From: XN24 sp047921455
GTDB lineage: Bacteria > Pseudomonadota > Gammaproteobacteria > Steroidobacterales > XN24
NCBI GenBank assembly: GCA_047921455.1
Contig: JBLRWC010000005.1
Coordinates: 36,577-100,576 of the forward strand
Direction: 5' to 3'
Length of the DNA: 64,000 nt
Below, piece after piece: positions 45,075 through 53,075 of the stretch. The position numbers and the translations under genes are program-made. Below the pieces are notes generated by a model that was given only the letters and a program-made list of their open reading frames with translations, ran no database searches and was not told where the DNA came from. Positions within the stretch are counted from its first letter, which is position 1. Every line of letters begins with the position of its first letter.

Positions 45075-46642
45075 CCGGCTTGGGCGCCCTGGTCCAGCGG
45101 CACGGCGCCGGCGTCGTGCGATGGCTGGGTGATGACCCAGCGCTCGGCCGAGACCGGCGCAAGGCGCGCCGCATGCAGCCCCTGGCTCACGCGATAAATG
45201 ATGAAGTTTTTCGGTTTGCGCGGCGCGAAACCCACGGTGAACTCGACCTGCGCGGGGCGATGCGGCACCGACACTTCGTTCACATCGACGAACCATGCCT
45301 CCGGAGCATCACCAGCCAGCAAGCCGGCAAAACGCAGTGACTCCAGCCAGCCACCCAACTGTGCCTGCAAGCGCTGCGCCAGGTCGCGGCCGGCCGGCTC
45401 GAACACCACCCAGCGCGTCCCCTGCAAGAGCGTTCGCTCCACCGACAGCGCAAGGCGCCGTGCCGACAAGGAGCGCCACGCCGACACCGGGCACTCTGGC
45501 GAGGCCAGCGTGCGGTCGCCCGCCAATACGACACGACCGCCGCGCCCGCGACCTACCAAGTTGATGCCGGCCGCCTGGAGGCGCCGACGCATCTCCGACG
45601 CGACCTCGCTGATCGGCCGGAACTGGTTGCCGAGCGCAGGTTCTACATCGAGCGGGGCGCGGGACAAGGCGCCGGCGACAGCGCCAGCCGCCGGACGGCC
45701 GGAACCGCGCGCATCGCCGGCCAGCCGCGGAAACACCGCGATCGAGTTCTCGCCGGCGATATTGAGGTCGCGTAACCAGGCGAGCGCCTGGTCGCCATCG
45801 TAGGTATCGGGCGGCGGCTCGAGCAGCAACATGGCTCGCCGCCGTCGGCAATAACGCAGCGCCGCAAGCAATAAGGCCGGACCGGGATGGCGTCCATCCT
45901 CGGCCGCCGGCAAGGCAAGAAAATCCACCGGGCCAACGCCGTCGAGGGCGAACAGCCCGCTGCGCTCCGCCACCGAACCCACCAGGTCATAATCCGTCAG
46001 GGCCTTGCCGTCCGCGCCGTCGTCTTCAGCATCGACCCAGGTCACGGGGTGGCCGGGGGCCGTGCTCACGGTCGCCGCCGGCCTGCTCGGCGGCGGCGAG
46101 CCCTGCACCCGGACCAGCCGCGACTCCAGCAGGATATCCACAACATAGCGCTCTGACGACGGCTGTAGCGACAACCGCTGGTAGATTTCCTGGTCCGCAA
46201 CGCGTTCGGTGCCCGGTGTGCGCAACCGCTGCACGACAAGATTGAAACACGCGTCGTCGGACCGGCCGATGTGATCGTAATCGACCGAAGCGCGCAGGTA
46301 TTCGCGGCGGCCGGGACTCACCGCTTCCAGCACCAGCGGACCCTCGCGTCCCGGCAGGCGGATAGTACAAGGCCGTGCACCGTTAGCCACACGCACCACC
46401 GCGGCACGCATGCCGCCGGCCGCGAAAAAATCCTGCACACAAAGTTGCAGCGGATGTTCCGCGCCGCTCACGCCGAACAGCCGATCCAGGTCTTCCAGGC
46501 TCTCGATCAGTACGGCTTCGTTGACCGGTCCCCGCGGCGCGGCGCCGACGAAGGCGCTCACGCCGGCAGGAAAAATCTCCAGCGCGGTCTCTCGACCCGG
46601 CGTCTCCTCGACGAGCATCCCGGGGACGAGGGAGTCAGCCAT
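45071..46642 (-). CDS. orphan contractile-tail sheath family protein
   Basis: A 523-residue protein clearly of the phage tail sheath family. The N-terminus reads PGMLVEETPGRETALEIFPAGVSAFVG, then APRGPVNEAVLIESLEDLDRLFG. The C-terminal domain has SLSARRLALSVERTLLQGTRWVVFEP, WLESLRFAGLLAG, WFVDVNE and FAPRKPKNFIIYRV. In phages, R-pyocins, T6SS-like and eCIS particles such proteins polymerise into a contractile sheath. No tube, baseplate, spike, chaperone or ATPase gene is nearby. It sits in a three-gene unit with a glutaredoxin-like DUF3429 protein (57 bp upstream) and a gamma-glutamylcyclotransferase (overlapping). ATG 46642 has CGGAG 7 nt upstream; ATG 46672 would be 10 residues longer. Confidence 0.88.
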   Translation of the reverse strand: MADSLVPGMLVEETPGRETALEIFPAGVSAFVGAAPRGPVNEAVLIESLEDLDRLFGVSGAEHPLQLCVQDFFAAGGMRAAVVRVANGARPCTIRLPGREGPLVLEAVSPGRREYLRASVDYDHIGRSDDACFNLVVQRLRTPGTERVADQEIYQRLSLQPSSERYVVDILLESRLVRVQGSPPPSRPAATVSTAPGHPVTWVDAEDDGADGKALTDYDLVGSVAERSGLFALDGVGPVDFLALPAAEDGRHPGPALLLAALRYCRRRRAMLLLEPPPDTYDGDQALAWLRDLNIAGENSIAVFPRLAGDARGSGRPAAGAVAGALSRAPLDVEPALGNQFRPISEVASEMRRRLQAAGINLVGRGRGGRVVLAGDRTLASPECPVSAWRSLSARRLALSVERTLLQGTRWVVFEPAGRDLAQRLQAQLGGWLESLRFAGLLAGDAPEAWFVDVNEVSVPHRPAQVEFTVGFAPRKPKNFIIYRVSQGLHAARLAPVSAERWVITQPSHDAGAVPLDQGAQAG

Positions 46643-46699
46643 GCAATTCTCCGGTAGCGCGGCGGGCCGCATTCTGCCGGGCCAAGGCTAGCAGCGTGT

Positions 46700-47416
46700 T
46701 CAAGCGGCGGCCAGCGCGAAGACCAGCAGCAACACCGCCACCGCGCCAGTCAGGCGGGTGCGCAGGCCGCGATACCATGCCGGCAAACCGCTCGCCACGG
46801 GCGTGCTGGCTTCCCAGGCCCGCAACGCAATGAAGCCCACCAGCAGCAGCCATGCTGCCGGCGCCGCCGGCAGCAACAAGGCTGCCCAGGCAAGCAAGGC
46901 GGGCAGGATACTGAAGGACAGGCGCATGATGCGCATGCTGCCGGAGACCAGCGCCAGCCCCCAGTGCACGGCGCCGACGAACGACAGGATGACCGCGCCG
47001 TACGCAATGAACTGGCGCGCGAAATAATCTTCGCGGGCATCGCCGCCGAGCAGGAAACCGAGCAGCGCGGCGACAAACGGCAGCAGGCCGATATAACCCA
47101 GCCACTGGCCCGCGCCCGGCACGCCGCCGGCCAGGCGCGCATGCGCCAGCAGCTCGGTCGGGCCGCCGATGAAACGGCCGTCGAGGAATACCTGCGGCAG
47201 GGTGCGATGGCCGGTCCACTCTTCGAGGACGTGGAAGCGCTGACGCGACTCCGTATCGCCCATCGATAGCGTCACCACGCGATGGTCGATCTCGAGTTCA
47301 TCGAGGCGACGCAGCACATCGCGAACGTCCGTGAGACCCGATACGAACAGCACCACCGGGGCGCTGCTTGCGTCCCTGCGCAGGGCGTCGAGATGATCGG
47401 TACCGATAGGGCTCAT
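46700..47416 (-). CDS. cysteine-free glutaredoxin-like domain fused to DUF3429
   Basis: A 238-residue protein. Residues about 15-100 follow the glutaredoxin fold (APVVLFVSGLTDVRDVLRRLDELEIDHRVV; TLPQVFLDGRFIGGPTELLAHA), including the cis-Pro TLP and GG-x-x-EL glutathione-binding elements. The active-site CPYC is replaced by GLTD, and there is no cysteine in the whole protein. Residues about 105-238 are a DUF3429 membrane domain with five helices (WLGYIGLLPFVAALLGFLLGG, FIAYGAVILSFVGAVHWGLAL). Normal thiol-disulfide catalysis is impossible, so a glutathione-binding or regulatory role is more likely. It precedes the tail-sheath gene. Confidence 0.82.
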   Translation of the reverse strand: MSPIGTDHLDALRRDASSAPVVLFVSGLTDVRDVLRRLDELEIDHRVVTLSMGDTESRQRFHVLEEWTGHRTLPQVFLDGRFIGGPTELLAHARLAGGVPGAGQWLGYIGLLPFVAALLGFLLGGDAREDYFARQFIAYGAVILSFVGAVHWGLALVSGSMRIMRLSFSILPALLAWAALLLPAAPAAWLLLVGFIALRAWEASTPVASGLPAWYRGLRTRLTGAVAVLLLVFALAAA

Positions 47417-47583
47417 GCGCAACCAGGCTGGCGAGGATGACAACCATAATTCTGAGCGAGCGGTGCCGCGATTGCCAGCACTAGTGGACCGGCGCGCTCG
47501 CCGACGACGGCGCATTGCCGCAAACCGCGCCGCATGCATGATAATGGCGGGTACAAAATTTGCTCTCACACAGGATACGGGGC

Positions 47584-47859
47584 ATGAGTCGAGCACATGA
47601 ACGCGGCCGACCCCCGGCAGGGGAAGGCTTGCGCAGCGCGCTGCGCTGGCTGTCGGCAGAGCAACGGCATGACGCCGCCGCGATCGAGGAAGCGTGCCGG
47701 CGCTTCGACCTGTCGCCGCTCGACGAAGAATTCCTGCTGGCCGAGGCCCGCCGGCTCGGTTCGGCCACCGACCAGGCCACCGACCAGGCCACCGACCAGG
47801 CCACCGACCAGGCCACCGACCAGGCCATCGACCCGCCAAGCGGGGCCGACAAGCCATGA
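47584..47859 (+). CDS. small protein with (ATDQ)5 C-terminal repeats
   Basis: A 91-residue frame starting ATG 47584 with AGGATACGGGG upstream. The first 60 residues form a charged helical region (LRSALRWLSAEQRHDAAAIEEACRRFDLSPLDEEFLLAEARRLG). The end is five exact ATDQ repeats and one AIDP, encoded by a 12-bp tandem repeat. The stop overlaps the ATG of the desulfhydrase gene (ATGA) once the false assembly gap is removed, so the two would be translationally coupled. I do not recognise the family. The repeat count may vary between strains. Confidence 0.6.
   Translation: MSRAHERGRPPAGEGLRSALRWLSAEQRHDAAAIEEACRRFDLSPLDEEFLLAEARRLGSATDQATDQATDQATDQATDQAIDPPSGADKP
47764..47823 (+). repeat. 12-bp tandem repeat, five perfect copies
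   Basis: Five exact copies of gccaccgaccag run back to back, followed by a changed sixth (gccatcgacccg, 47824-47835). The unit is a multiple of three, so each copy adds ATDQ to the small protein and copy-number change keeps the frame. Confidence 0.97.
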
Positions 47860-48042
47860 GCGAGCTCGCGCTGGCGGACCGTTATCCNNNNNNNNNNNNN
47901 NNNNNNNNNNNNNNNNNNNNNNNNNNNNNNNNNNNNNNNNNNNNNNNNNNNNNNNNNNNNNNNNNNNNNNNNNNNNNNNNNNNNNNNCCGCCAAGCGGGG
48001 CCGACAAGCCATGAGCGAGCTCGCGCTGGCGGACCGTTATCC
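47833..48042. other. scaffold gap of 100 N flanked by an identical 55-bp sequence
   Basis: Positions 47833-47887 and 47988-48042 are identical, with exactly 100 N between. The shared piece covers the end of the ATDQ gene and the first 11 codons of the desulfhydrase gene. This is how two contigs that share a 55-base end are joined by a scaffolder; the true gap is most likely zero. The ATG at 47856 is the duplicate copy of the real start at 48011. Confidence 0.9.
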
Positions 48043-49123
48043 GGCTCTCGCGGCAAGCCTGCCGACCGTTCCGCTGGGGACCTGGCCGACGCCCGTGCAA
48101 GCCGCCGACCCGGCAGCATTACCCGGCGACTGTGCCGGCCTGTGGCTCAAGCGCGACGATCGCTGCGCGACACCCTACGGCGGCAACAAGGTCCGCAAGC
48201 TCGAGTACCTGCTGGCCGATGCGCTGCGCAAGGGACACGAGTCCGTGTTCACCTTCGGCGTCGCCGGATCCAACCACGCGCTGGCGACTGCGATCTATGC
48301 CGGCCAGGTCGGGCTCGGCGCGCAGCTGCTGCTGACGCCGCAGTCGAATTCCTCGTTTGTCGGCCGCAACCTGCTGATGGGGCGCTGGGCGGGCGCGCGC
48401 CAGGTGCCCTGTGCCACCGAGGCGGCTGCCAATCGCGCTGCGCGAATCCTCGAGTTGCGTGGCCGCGGTGGCTATCCGGCGCCCTACCGTGTGCCCGGCG
48501 GCGGCTCCTCGCCGCTCGGCGTGGTCGGCTTCGTCAACGCCGGCCTGGAGCTGGCCGCACAAGTGCGGGCCGGCTTGTTACCCGAGCCGGATTGCCTGTA
48601 CGTGGCGCTCGGCACCATGGGCACCGCCGCGGGACTCGCGCTCGGCTTCGCGGCGGCCGGCCTGCGCACCCGGCTGATATTCATTCGCGTAGTGCGGGCC
48701 GACATTGCCAGCCCGCAACGGTTTCGCCGTCTCTACCAGGGCGCGGCTCGCCTGCTGCACCGGCGCGACCCACGCTTTCCGCTTGCGCCGCTCGACCGGA
48801 GCCGCATCGAAGTGCGCCACGAATTTATCGGTCCCGGGTATGCCCGCTTCACACCGGCCGGCATGGCCGCACTCGCGCACGCGCGCCGGGCCTTCGACAT
48901 CGGCCTGGAAGGCACCTACACCGGCAAGGCCTTCGCCGGCCTGCTCGCGGACCTCGAGGCAGGTCGACTCGCTGGCAAGCACGTGGTTTTCTGGAATACC
49001 TACAATAGCCAGCCGCTGCCCGCCACCGCCCTCGCGCTCGACTACCGCGAGCTGCCGCCCCCTTTCCACCGGTATTTCGAAACGCCGTTCCAGCCGCTCG
49101 ACCCACAGTTCGTACCCCGGTAA
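48011..49123 (+). CDS. PLP-dependent D-cysteine desulfhydrase / ACC deaminase-like enzyme
   Basis: A 370-residue fold-type II PLP enzyme. LWLKRDDRCATPYGGNKVRKLEYLL contains the PLP-binding lysine in GGNKVRKLE, SNHALATAIYA is the substrate loop, and ALGTMGTAAGLALGF binds the cofactor phosphate. A Gly-x-x-GT-Y segment (LEGTYTGKAFAGL) follows. Proteins of this group either deaminate 1-aminocyclopropane-1-carboxylate or cleave D-cysteine to pyruvate, H2S and ammonia; the sequence alone does not decide, and desulfhydrase is the more common activity. The start has no strong ribosome-binding site of its own and overlaps the upstream small gene after gap removal. Confidence 0.85.
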   Translation: MSELALADRYPALAASLPTVPLGTWPTPVQAADPAALPGDCAGLWLKRDDRCATPYGGNKVRKLEYLLADALRKGHESVFTFGVAGSNHALATAIYAGQVGLGAQLLLTPQSNSSFVGRNLLMGRWAGARQVPCATEAAANRAARILELRGRGGYPAPYRVPGGGSSPLGVVGFVNAGLELAAQVRAGLLPEPDCLYVALGTMGTAAGLALGFAAAGLRTRLIFIRVVRADIASPQRFRRLYQGAARLLHRRDPRFPLAPLDRSRIEVRHEFIGPGYARFTPAGMAALAHARRAFDIGLEGTYTGKAFAGLLADLEAGRLAGKHVVFWNTYNSQPLPATALALDYRELPPPFHRYFETPFQPLDPQFVPR

Positions 49124-49150
49124 TCCCGGCGCCGAGCCGCACCGCGGTCG

Positions 49151-50248
49151 TCAGAACGCCGCGAAGCTGTCCAGGCCACGCAACAACAGGTTCCAGCGCG
49201 TCTCGATGGCCTCCCGTGCCGCCATGGCGGGCCGGCCCCTGATCAGCGCACCGCGCCGAAATGCCCAGCCGACCGCGTCACGCGGCCCCAGGCTCAAGAA
49301 GAAACCGAGCTGCTTTACGCCCCAGTCTTCGGGCGTGCGGCCGGCGCTGATCCGCGCAATCGTGCCGGCGACATGGCGTCCCTTGCGCAATGCAGTCTGT
49401 GCCGTGGCGGCATCGAACGGTACCCCGGTCCAGCGCGTGCAGTCACCGGCTGCATAAATTCCGGGCAGCGGACGATCCTGGTGCAGCACGCGCCCGGCCG
49501 CATCCGCTTCGATGCGTGCTCGTCGCGGCCCCGTGCAAAGGAGCACGCCGGCCGCGGGTTCGGCGTGTTCTTCGCCGGCATGGACCAGCCGTACGCGGCC
49601 ACGACCGAAACCCGCATAGCGCGTCCCCAGGCGGAGATCGAGGTTCAGTCGGTCGAGGCGCCGGAATACTGTGCGCCGTAAACCTGCGGGCTCCGCCGGC
49701 AGGATCGTTTCATCGGCCTCGATCAACCCGAGCGGGGCGCCCGCGGGCCGTGCCGCGGCGAGTTCAAACAGGCACTGCAGCCCGCTCGCGCCGGCGCCGA
49801 CGACCCAGGCGCGGCCCTCGGCAACGCTGAGACGCTTGAACGCGTTGACGCCCGGCCCGGTCGCCAGCGCCTCCAGTGGAATCGGCGGCGTGCGACTGCG
49901 CGACACGCTCCCCTTGGCGCCCGGCAGTCCGGTCGCCACGAGCAGCGCATCGAACTCGAGCTCGCGCCGGCCGACCGGGATGCAGCCGGCCGCCGACCAT
50001 TCGACCAGGCGCTCCATCGACCAGTCGACGCGCGCACGCTGGACCTGGAAACCCCAGCGACGCGCAATCGGCGCAAAGTCCACGCGCAAATCCGCCAGCG
50101 GCTTGCGCAGCGTTTCATGCAGCAGGGTGCGGCGCAGGTGCCAGCGATGCGGATCGACCAGCAAGCGTTCTGCGTCGGGCAGCAGTTGCGCCAGCCTCGC
50201 GAGGCACGCCAGCCCGGCATAACCGCCGCCGAGCACGATGACCCTCAT
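49151..50248 (-). CDS. NDH-2-like FAD/NAD(P) oxidoreductase
   Basis: A 365-residue flavoprotein. The FAD-binding GxGxxG-like motif is RVIVLGGGYAGLACLARL, a second dinucleotide fold reads AWVVGAGASGLQCLFEL, and GIYAAGDCTRW is the C-terminal FAD-binding motif. The C-terminal tail (KQLGFFLSLGPRDAVGWAF) resembles type II NADH dehydrogenases and sulfide:quinone-related enzymes, but it is shorter than Ndh (about 430). Likely a membrane-associated NAD(P)H:quinone oxidoreductase. ATG 50248 overlaps the EamA gene stop by 4 bp. Confidence 0.85.
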   Translation of the reverse strand: MRVIVLGGGYAGLACLARLAQLLPDAERLLVDPHRWHLRRTLLHETLRKPLADLRVDFAPIARRWGFQVQRARVDWSMERLVEWSAAGCIPVGRRELEFDALLVATGLPGAKGSVSRSRTPPIPLEALATGPGVNAFKRLSVAEGRAWVVGAGASGLQCLFELAAARPAGAPLGLIEADETILPAEPAGLRRTVFRRLDRLNLDLRLGTRYAGFGRGRVRLVHAGEEHAEPAAGVLLCTGPRRARIEADAAGRVLHQDRPLPGIYAAGDCTRWTGVPFDAATAQTALRKGRHVAGTIARISAGRTPEDWGVKQLGFFLSLGPRDAVGWAFRRGALIRGRPAMAAREAIETRWNLLLRGLDSFAAF

Positions 50249-51201
50249 GCCGAGACCCTGCTGGCGCGGCGTGGCCAGCGCGCCAGCACGACACCAGCCA
50301 GGATCAAGGCCAACGCCGCAAAGGCGCGCGTCGGCAAGCGCTCGCCGAGCGCAACCGCCCCCAATACGACCGCCCAGACGGGGATCAGGTAATTGATGAG
50401 CGAAAGAAACGTCGGCCCTGCGCGCGCCACGAGGCTGAAATACACGACAGTCGCGAGCCCCGTGGAGAGTGCACCCAGCGCCAGCAACGCCAGTGCAGGC
50501 CCGAGACCGATCGCGGCATGCGTCGCCACGGATTCGCCGTGCTGCAGGCTGCCGGCAAGCAGCCAGCCACCCACCACGATCCCGGCAATCGACAGCACGG
50601 CGCCGGCCGTGACCACGGGATGCAACACCGGACCGCGGCGCGCGATGATGACCGCAATGCCGTAGCACAGCGCCGCGCCGAGCACGGCCAGCTGCGCAAT
50701 GAAGGATGCTTCCCTGCCGATCATCGCCGCCCACGCCTCCGGCCCGGTCAGCACGAGGACGCCGACGAAGCCCAGGGTGAAACCGGCGAGACGTCGCCGC
50801 GTGAGGCGCTCGCCCACTACCAGGAAATGCGCGAGCAGGAGCACCGCCAGCGGCATCACGGCCATCAGGATGCCGGTCAGCCCCGAGGGTATGTCGCGCT
50901 GCCCCCAGGCGATCAGGAAAAACGGCAGCGCATTACCGATGATGGCCATGGCGGCGAAAAACAGCCAGGCGCGCCCCGTCCACGGCACCCGATGGCGCGT
51001 CACCGTGAGCAGCAGCAACAGCACACCAGCGCCGATCAACAAGCGGCCCGCCGTCACCGCGATCGGGGTGAATGCGTCCAGCGACACGCGTACCAGCAGG
51101 AATGAACTGCCCCACAAGGCCACCAGGACAAACAACAGGCCCCACTCGGTCGGACCCTGCCGCAGCACGCCATGTGACGAGGAATGCGCCGTGGAACCCA
51201 T
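50245..51201 (-). CDS. EamA/DMT family permease
   Basis: A 318-residue ten-helix transporter of the drug/metabolite superfamily. The first EamA repeat starts LLFVLVALWGSSFLLVRVSL and ends near GFVGVLVLTGP; the second starts AQLAVLGAALCYGIAVIIARR and ends LALILAGVVLARW. The SYLIPV-like LINYLIPVWAVVLGAVALGE in the second repeat is typical. Such proteins export amino acids or other metabolites. It lies 12 bp after a tiny gene and overlaps the flavoprotein gene. Confidence 0.92.
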   Translation of the reverse strand: MGSTAHSSSHGVLRQGPTEWGLLFVLVALWGSSFLLVRVSLDAFTPIAVTAGRLLIGAGVLLLLLTVTRHRVPWTGRAWLFFAAMAIIGNALPFFLIAWGQRDIPSGLTGILMAVMPLAVLLLAHFLVVGERLTRRRLAGFTLGFVGVLVLTGPEAWAAMIGREASFIAQLAVLGAALCYGIAVIIARRGPVLHPVVTAGAVLSIAGIVVGGWLLAGSLQHGESVATHAAIGLGPALALLALGALSTGLATVVYFSLVARAGPTFLSLINYLIPVWAVVLGAVALGERLPTRAFAALALILAGVVLARWPRRASRVSA

Positions 51202-51213
51202 CGAGCAGGCGAT

Positions 51214-51381
51214 TCAATCGCGTCTTACGGCAGCAACATTCGCGGCGGATCGCGGTTTTCCCGGGTCGGCGCGCCGGACCGTGCCGACGGCGGTGCGGTG
51301 CTCGCGTTCCTGCAAAGCCTCCTCGCGCTCGCGTTCCTTGCGGCGAATTTCCTCGAGCATCAACTTCAGCCATTCGTTCAA
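51214..51381 (-). CDS. small charged helical protein
   Basis: A 55-residue frame starting TTG 51381 and overlapping the rhomboid stop as TTGA. GGGAG lies 9 nt upstream of the TTG, inside the rhomboid gene. The sequence NEWLKLMLEEIRRKEREREEAL is an amphipathic, possibly coiled-coil helix, then a basic disordered end. No family is recognised. The coupling and ribosome-binding site favour a real gene, but it could be a chance frame. An EamA permease gene follows 12 bp later. Confidence 0.45.
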   Translation of the reverse strand: MNEWLKLMLEEIRRKEREREEALQEREHRTAVGTVRRADPGKPRSAANVAAVRRD

Positions 51382-52055
51382 GATTTCCGTCTCCCTGCAA
51401 GAAACAGCGGCGCCAGCGCGAGGCCCGCGACAAAACCACCGAGATGCGCCCGGAACGCGACGCCGCCTTCGGATGGCGGCGCCATCAGCGACGCGAGCAA
51501 CTGGATGCCGAACCAGAGTCCGAGCACCCACACCGCCGGCAGCCTGATGACTTTCAGGATAAAGCCAAACGGCACCAGCACGAGTACCCGGTTACGCGGA
51601 AACCACAAGAGATACGCTCCGAGTACGCCCGAGATCGCACCCGAGGCGCCGATCATCGGCACTCTCGCTTGCGGCTCCGGCAGTGCCTGGGCAAACACCG
51701 CGAAGACGCCGCAGGCGAGATAGAACAGGATGAAGCGGAACCGCCCCATGCGGTCCTCGACATTGTCGCCGAATACCCACAAGTAAAGCATATTGCCGGC
51801 CAGGTGCAGCCAGCCGCCATGCAGGAACATCGAGGTCACGATGGTCGCGGCCGGCGGCACCACCGCAAGCTCCGGCGGCAGTTGCGCATGCCCAAGCAAG
51901 ACCGCGGGAATCACGCCAAGCGTAAACACCACCCGGTTGAAACCCGCTGCGCCAAGGGAGAATTGCCAGAGAAATATCAACACGCAGGCGCCGACCAGCG
52001 CCCAGGTGACGAGCGGCGTCCTGGTCAGCGCACTGTCATCGCGCAGCGGAATCAT
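51378..52055 (-). CDS. rhomboid family intramembrane serine protease
   Basis: A 225-residue protein with six transmembrane helices. The family elements are SMFLHGGWLHLAGNMLYLWVFGDNVED (loop and HxxxN segment), catalytic Ser in MIGASGAISGVLGAY, and catalytic His in FRAHLGGFVAGLAL. Rhomboids cut single-span membrane proteins within the bilayer; the substrate is unknown. This is the compact bacterial form without extra domains. It lies 37 bp after the CHAD gene, and its stop is coupled to the tiny downstream gene. Confidence 0.94.
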   Translation of the reverse strand: MIPLRDDSALTRTPLVTWALVGACVLIFLWQFSLGAAGFNRVVFTLGVIPAVLLGHAQLPPELAVVPPAATIVTSMFLHGGWLHLAGNMLYLWVFGDNVEDRMGRFRFILFYLACGVFAVFAQALPEPQARVPMIGASGAISGVLGAYLLWFPRNRVLVLVPFGFILKVIRLPAVWVLGLWFGIQLLASLMAPPSEGGVAFRAHLGGFVAGLALAPLFLAGRRKS

Positions 52056-52092
52056 GACCGTGGCGGTGCGTCACGGCAGCTGGAAGGAGCGT

Positions 52093-52929
52093 TCAGGATT
52101 CGCCCTCCGGGTAACGCCCCATGCCAAGGCGCAAGGTGCGGGCCTTGAGTTCACGCATGGTGCGCCGGGTGAGCGTGCGCACCGGCCCGCGCCACAGCCC
52201 TTCCGCGCGCAAGCGCTCCCGCAACACGGTGAGATCCTGCAACTCACCCAGCACGTCCGCCAGCTTTTTCAGGATCGACCGCTCCGCCGGGTCGAGGGGT
52301 CGGTCTGACAGCTCGCGCTGGTGCAATTCGCGCTTCACCGCCTTGCGGAAATCGTGGAAGCGCGCGGTCACCGGGTCGTCGACCACCTGGCGGAATGCGA
52401 TCGCCGTGTCGGACCAGGAATTCGCCAGCCCGGCATCGAGCGCGGTCGCATCCATTCTCTCAAACGACAAGCTTGCACAGTCGTTGCGCACCTTGCGCAG
52501 CGCATCGGCAACTTCCAGCGCGACCGGGCGCGGCAACTGCGGCGCGGCGGCGTCGTCCTCGGCGAGCGAGTCGATCACCGCGTCCAGTGCCTTGCGTTCG
52601 CGCGCGTCGGCGCGGGCCCGCAAGCGCGCCAGGGTCTCACCCAGCACGGCATTGTCACGCAGGTGAGAAAGCTTGCGCGCCGCCGCAGCGCACCGCTTCT
52701 CGAGTCGCCGCGTCGGCAACTCGTCGCCGCTCAGGCGCAGCAGGGCCCGGACGCGCTTCAGATCCTTGCGTACCTCGTGCACCACCCAGCCCGCTGCGAG
52801 CTCCGGGTCCTCCAGGCGCTCGATGCAGCGCTCGAGGCGATGGGCTACCGTCTCCCCGACGCCCCCCGGCGAAGGACCCTCGTCGGCAACGAGCTTCTCC
52901 GGCGGCGGTGGCCGGCGTTTTTTCTTCAT
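52093..52929 (-). CDS. CHAD domain protein
   Basis: A 278-residue protein with the conserved histidine alpha-helical domain: VVHEVRKDLKRVRALLRL (H-x-x-RK-x-x-KR-RA), KLSHLRDNAVL (RD segment), RFHDFRKAVKRELHQREL (second H-x-x-RK repeat) and LADVLGELQDLTVLRERL. CHAD proteins bind inorganic polyphosphate with this basic channel. No CYTH domain or polyphosphate kinase gene is visible here, so it is the stand-alone form. ATG 52929 has CGGGAG upstream. The N-terminus starts with a Lys/Arg/Pro-rich tail (KKKRRPPPPEK). Confidence 0.9.
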   Translation of the reverse strand: MKKKRRPPPPEKLVADEGPSPGGVGETVAHRLERCIERLEDPELAAGWVVHEVRKDLKRVRALLRLSGDELPTRRLEKRCAAAARKLSHLRDNAVLGETLARLRARADARERKALDAVIDSLAEDDAAAPQLPRPVALEVADALRKVRNDCASLSFERMDATALDAGLANSWSDTAIAFRQVVDDPVTARFHDFRKAVKRELHQRELSDRPLDPAERSILKKLADVLGELQDLTVLRERLRAEGLWRGPVRTLTRRTMRELKARTLRLGMGRYPEGES

Positions 52930-53075
52930 TGCTACTCCCGAGCGCCAGGCCATGTCCGTATGAAACCGGCCGGATTGTAACTCAGCGCCTGGCCGCGCAG
53001 TGTGACAGTCCTTGCGGTGACGCGGCCGTCGCCCCATCATTGGACATGCCTCCCGTGTGCCGCCAAGGAGCTGGC

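Noticed and set aside
45071..46642. Prophage or T6SS/eCIS island
   Set aside because: Only the sheath-like gene is present. No integrase, capsid, tube, baseplate, spike or ATPase gene and no attachment repeats were seen, and the flanking genes are metabolic.
47764..47835. CRISPR-like repeat array
   Set aside because: The repeats are 12 bp, directly adjacent with no spacers, and lie in frame inside a coding sequence.
47597..48110. One continuous gene reading through the N run
   Set aside because: The frame exists only because N codons are not stops. The duplicated 55 bp on each side shows a scaffolding artefact.
52395..53075. N-terminal extension of the Calx-beta protein upstream of 53076
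   Set aside because: The extension is antisense to the CHAD gene and rich in Arg/Pro. A signal peptide and AAGGAG site mark the true start at 53076.
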